A stretch of 64,000 nucleotides of DNA, from the NCBI RefSeq assembly GCF_023954305.1, contig NZ_JAMLIG010000001.1, forward strand, positions 2,046,001 through 2,110,000, in the 5' to 3' direction. The translations under genes and the position numbers were made by a program. Shown piece by piece: positions 61,401 through 64,000 of the stretch. Position 1 is the stretch's first letter; every line of letters begins with the position of its first letter. The notes under the pieces are model-generated. The model had not been told where the DNA came from. It was given only the letters and a program-made list of their open reading frames with translations, and did not search any database. This DNA is from Mesorhizobium sp. (GTDB lineage Bacteria > Pseudomonadota > Alphaproteobacteria > Rhizobiales > Rhizobiaceae).

Positions 61401-62105
61401 TCAGCGATTGCCGCCCATTTTCTGGTTCATCTCGTCGACCTTGCGATAGTCGATCTCGAAGAACTTCGGGTCGAGCTTCACCCCCGCCTGGACGTTGAAA
61501 ATCATAACCGTCGTGTCCTTGCCCTGCGCGTCGGTGATCGTCCACTGGCGCAGGTCGTTGGACTTCGGGTCGAACATCATGGTGATGCGCGAATTGCCGA
61601 ACACGGATTTGTCGGCGAGCACGATGGTGGTGAGATCGGGGTCCTCGGTCACCTTCACCACCTTCTTGCCGGAGAGGTCGATGCGATCGTCGAGCAGCAG
61701 TTTCAGCGGGGTCTTGGACAGGGGATAGAGATCGGCCGTCCTCAGCTTGGTGTTGCTTATCACCACCGAATTGCCGTCGGCGACGACGCGATAGGCCGAG
61801 GGAGCCTCATAATTGAAGCGAATCTTGCCGGGACGCTGGATGTAGAACTTGCCGCCGGTCTTCTCGCCACGCGGACCGAACTGGACGAACTCGCCGGCCA
61901 TGGTCTGGATGGAGGAGAAATGGTCGGCGATCTTCTGCGCCGCATCGGAAGCGGCATAGGCGGCCGGAACCGGCGCCAGGGGCTGATGCACCGTTCCGGC
62001 AAAGCCGGCGACGAGGCCCGCGATCGAGAGCGCCGCGCCGAGCCGCAGGACATGTCGCGCCACAGCGCGCGAGAGGCTGAGGGGCTGGTGGGTTGCGGTG
62101 ATCAT
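61401..62105 (-). CDS. lolA: outer-membrane lipoprotein carrier protein LolA
   Basis: Periplasmic chaperone that ferries lipoproteins from LolCDE to the outer membrane. It has 234 residues: a long signal region (LRLGAALSIAGLVAGFA, cleavage near AYAA), then the LolA beta-barrel with MAGEFVQFGPRGEKTGGKFYIQRPGKIRFNYE (shown as GKFYIQRPGKIRFNYE) and YPLSKTPLKLLL. It lies between ftsK and xthA. Confidence 0.92.
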   Translation of the reverse strand: MITATHQPLSLSRAVARHVLRLGAALSIAGLVAGFAGTVHQPLAPVPAAYAASDAAQKIADHFSSIQTMAGEFVQFGPRGEKTGGKFYIQRPGKIRFNYEAPSAYRVVADGNSVVISNTKLRTADLYPLSKTPLKLLLDDRIDLSGKKVVKVTEDPDLTTIVLADKSVFGNSRITMMFDPKSNDLRQWTITDAQGKDTTVMIFNVQAGVKLDPKFFEIDYRKVDEMNQKMGGNR

Positions 62106-62186
62106 CTGCGCCTGTCTCCTGTCGGTTCGTTGGGCGGATAGGCTTCCAGTTGGGCTTTAGTTGGGCGCCGCCAAGGCAGCCGGCCA

Positions 62187-64000
62187 CTACATCTTGTCCT
62201 TCTCGGTCGGCACCAGGATTTCGCGCTTGCCGGCGTGATTGGCCGGGCCGACGATGCCTTCCTTTTCCATCTTCTCGATGATCGAGGCGGCGCGGTTGTA
62301 GCCGATGCCGAGCCGGCGCTGGATATAGCTGGTCGACGCCTTGCCGTCCTGCAGCACCACGGCCACCGCCTGGTCATAGGGATCCTCGGACTCCTCGAAT
62401 ACACCCGAAACGCCGCCGCCGCCCGATCCGTTCCGTCCGCCGCCATCCTCGTCGTCCTCGCCGTCGTCCTCGGTGATGGCGTCGAGATATTGCGGCACGC
62501 CCTGCAGCTTGAGGTGATTGACGACCTTCTCGACCTCGTCGTCGGCGACGAAGGGGCCGTGGACGCGCTGGATGCGCCCGCCGCCGGCCATGTAGAGCAT
62601 GTCGCCCATGCCGAGCAGCTGCTCGGCCCCCTGCTCGCCCAGAATGGTGCGGCTGTCGATCTTCGACGTCACCTGGAAGGAGATGCGGGTCGGGAAGTTC
62701 GCCTTGATCGTGCCGGTGATGACGTCGACCGACGGACGCTGCGTGGCCATGATGACGTGGATGCCGGCGGCGCGAGCCATCTGCGCCAGGCGCTGGACAG
62801 CGCCTTCGATGTCCTTGCCCGCGACCATCATCAGGTCGGCCATCTCGTCGATGATGACGACGATATAGGGCATCGGATCGAGGTCGAGATGCTCTGTCTC
62901 GTAGATCGCCTCGCCGGTCTCGCGATCGAAGCCGGTCTGGACGGTGCGGGCGATGCGCTCGCCCTTCCGCGACGCCTCGGCGACACGGGCGTTGAAACCG
63001 TCGATGTTGCGCACGCCCACCTTGGACATCTTGCGGTAGCGGTCCTCCATCTCGCGCACGGTCCATTTGAGCGCGACGACGGCCTTCTTCGGATCGGTGA
63101 CGACCGGGGTCAGCAGATGCGGAATGCCGTCATAGACGGAGAGTTCCAGCATCTTCGGGTCGATCATGATCAGCCGGCACTGGTCGGGGGTCATGCGGTA
63201 GAGCAAGGACAGGATCATCGTGTTGATCGCCACCGACTTGCCCGAGCCGGTGGTGCCGGCGACCAGTACGTGCGGCATCTTGGCGATGTCGACGATGACG
63301 GCCTCGCCGTTGATCGTCTTGCCCAGAGCCAGCGCGAGACGTGCCTTGGTCTGCTCGAAATCGCGGCTGGCGAGGATCTCGCGCAGGTAGACGGTCTCGC
63401 GCTTCGAGTTGGGCAGCTCGATGCCGATGGCGTTGCGGCCGGGGACGACGGCGACGCGGCAGGCGATCGCGCTCATCGAGCGGGCGATGTCGTCGGCCAG
63501 GCCGATGACGCGGGACGATTTGATGCCCGGCGCGGGCTCCAGTTCGTAAAGGGTGACGACCGGTCCGGGACGGACATGGATGATCTCGCCCTTGACGCCG
63601 AAATCCTCAAGCACGCCTTCGAGCAGGCGGGCGTTCTGCTCCAGCGCGTCCTTGGACAGCGAGGGATCCTTCGAGACGTTCTTCGGCTCGGACAGGAAAT
63701 GGATCGGCGGCATCTCGAAGGCGTCGCTCGACAGCATCGAAGCCTGCGCCTCGCGTTTGACGCGCGATCCCTGGACGGGTCGCGGCGCTGGCGCGGCGAC
63801 GCGGGCGGCGCCCGCGGCGGGCGCTTGACGGCCGGTGGCGGGTAACGGCACGGCATCGGCGAAATCCGCCTCGTCCTCGTCTTCGACGTCGCTCTCGTCG
63901 TCGAACCGCGCGGGCGCCGGCATCGCCGGCTGCATCTCGAAACCGGGCTCGATGCGCTGCGACGAACGGGCGGGCGCGGCCTCGCGCCGCGCCGCGACCG
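62187..64000 (-). CDS. ftsK: DNA translocase FtsK (N-terminal part outside window)
   Basis: Hexameric motor that pumps DNA through the closing septum and activates XerCD. The visible part (about 604 residues) covers the end of the linker, the RecA-like motor and the gamma domain. Motor motifs: Walker A GTTGSGKSVAIN, Walker B YIVVIIDEMADLMM, and ATQRPSVDVITG. The C-terminal winged helix that reads KOPS is QDGKASTSYIQRRLGIGYNRAA (shown as ASTSYIQRRLGIGYNRAA). The N-terminal membrane domain lies beyond position 64000. Confidence 0.96.
   Translation of the reverse strand, partial: VAARREAAPARSSQRIEPGFEMQPAMPAPARFDDESDVEDEDEADFADAVPLPATGRQAPAAGAARVAAPAPRPVQGSRVKREAQASMLSSDAFEMPPIHFLSEPKNVSKDPSLSKDALEQNARLLEGVLEDFGVKGEIIHVRPGPVVTLYELEPAPGIKSSRVIGLADDIARSMSAIACRVAVVPGRNAIGIELPNSKRETVYLREILASRDFEQTKARLALALGKTINGEAVIVDIAKMPHVLVAGTTGSGKSVAINTMILSLLYRMTPDQCRLIMIDPKMLELSVYDGIPHLLTPVVTDPKKAVVALKWTVREMEDRYRKMSKVGVRNIDGFNARVAEASRKGERIARTVQTGFDRETGEAIYETEHLDLDPMPYIVVIIDEMADLMMVAGKDIEGAVQRLAQMARAAGIHVIMATQRPSVDVITGTIKANFPTRISFQVTSKIDSRTILGEQGAEQLLGMGDMLYMAGGGRIQRVHGPFVADDEVEKVVNHLKLQGVPQYLDAITEDDGEDDEDGGGRNGSGGGGVSGVFEESEDPYDQAVAVVLQDGKASTSYIQRRLGIGYNRAASIIEKMEKEGIVGPANHAGKREILVPTEKDKM

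Overview
The window is 64 kb of high-GC alphaproteobacterial chromosome, most likely from the order Hyphomicrobiales (Rhizobiales), family Phyllobacteriaceae, near Mesorhizobium or Aminobacter. I infer this from the gene families (an Omp19-type lipoprotein, an IalB-family protein, DUF2794, ZapE), from gene orders typical of that order (acnA/ccmABCDG/yciB/ftsY/mtaB/dapF; omp19-zapE-mdh-sucCDAB-lpdA; ftsK-lolA-xthA; rimM-trmD-rplS), and from the palindromic intergenic repeats. I saw no rRNA, tRNA, transposase gene, phage gene or CRISPR array. Species cannot be named from sequence alone.

Layout. 1-5.7 kb: a TRAP solute-binding protein cut by the window edge, a LysE/RhtB exporter, rlmN with a translationally coupled membrane protein, an IalB-family protein, a DUF1232 protein, phhB and thpR. 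5.8-9.7 kb: a tesA-like esterase divergent from a ybbA/ybbP-like ABC transporter, the same arrangement as in E. coli. 9.9-12.8 kb: a Bax-inhibitor-1 family membrane protein, a GNAT acetyltransferase, DUF2794 and a DUF1223 protein. 13-24 kb: core block with acnA, the cytochrome c maturation operon ccmABCDG, yciB, ftsY, mtaB and dapF. A probable Irr iron-control element lies between the divergent acnA and ccmA. 24-28 kb: a DUF1328 mini-protein, a metallo-hydrolase, a frameshifted VOC gene, omp19 and zapE. 28-39.4 kb: TCA-cycle cluster mdh-sucC-sucD-sucA-sucB-lpdA, interrupted by a secreted unknown between sucC and sucD and by a MAPEG protein, a secreted unknown and an SDR between sucB and lpdA.

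39.5-46 kb: a Pro/Ala-rich membrane protein, a small lipoprotein, a TraB/GumN protein, xerC, then rimM-[hicA-hicB]-trmD. The HicAB toxin-antitoxin cassette sits exactly at the rimM/trmD junction and is bracketed by a 19-nt direct repeat that restores the GTGA stop/start overlap. A TauE/SafE gene in inverted orientation separates trmD from rplS. 46-60 kb reads as accessory: a methyltransferase; an amino-acid-type ABC binding protein and permease with no ATPase, interleaved with a GNAT and a second methyltransferase; a phosphotransferase; an Rrf2 regulator with a thioredoxin-reductase-like flavoprotein; a LysR regulator; a Uma2 nuclease-like protein; and a five-gene operon with the order of E. 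coli ydcSTUVW (polyamine-type ABC importer plus aldehyde dehydrogenase). 60-64 kb: xthA, lolA and the C-terminal part of ftsK.

The main non-coding theme is the density and diversity of palindromic intergenic repeats: at least seven families in nine places, three of them in successive gaps of the polyamine-type operon. The HicAB insertion, the probable Irr box, an orphan plus-strand terminator near 12.03 kb that may end a small RNA, and the foreign genes inside the TCA operon are the other points worth checking.
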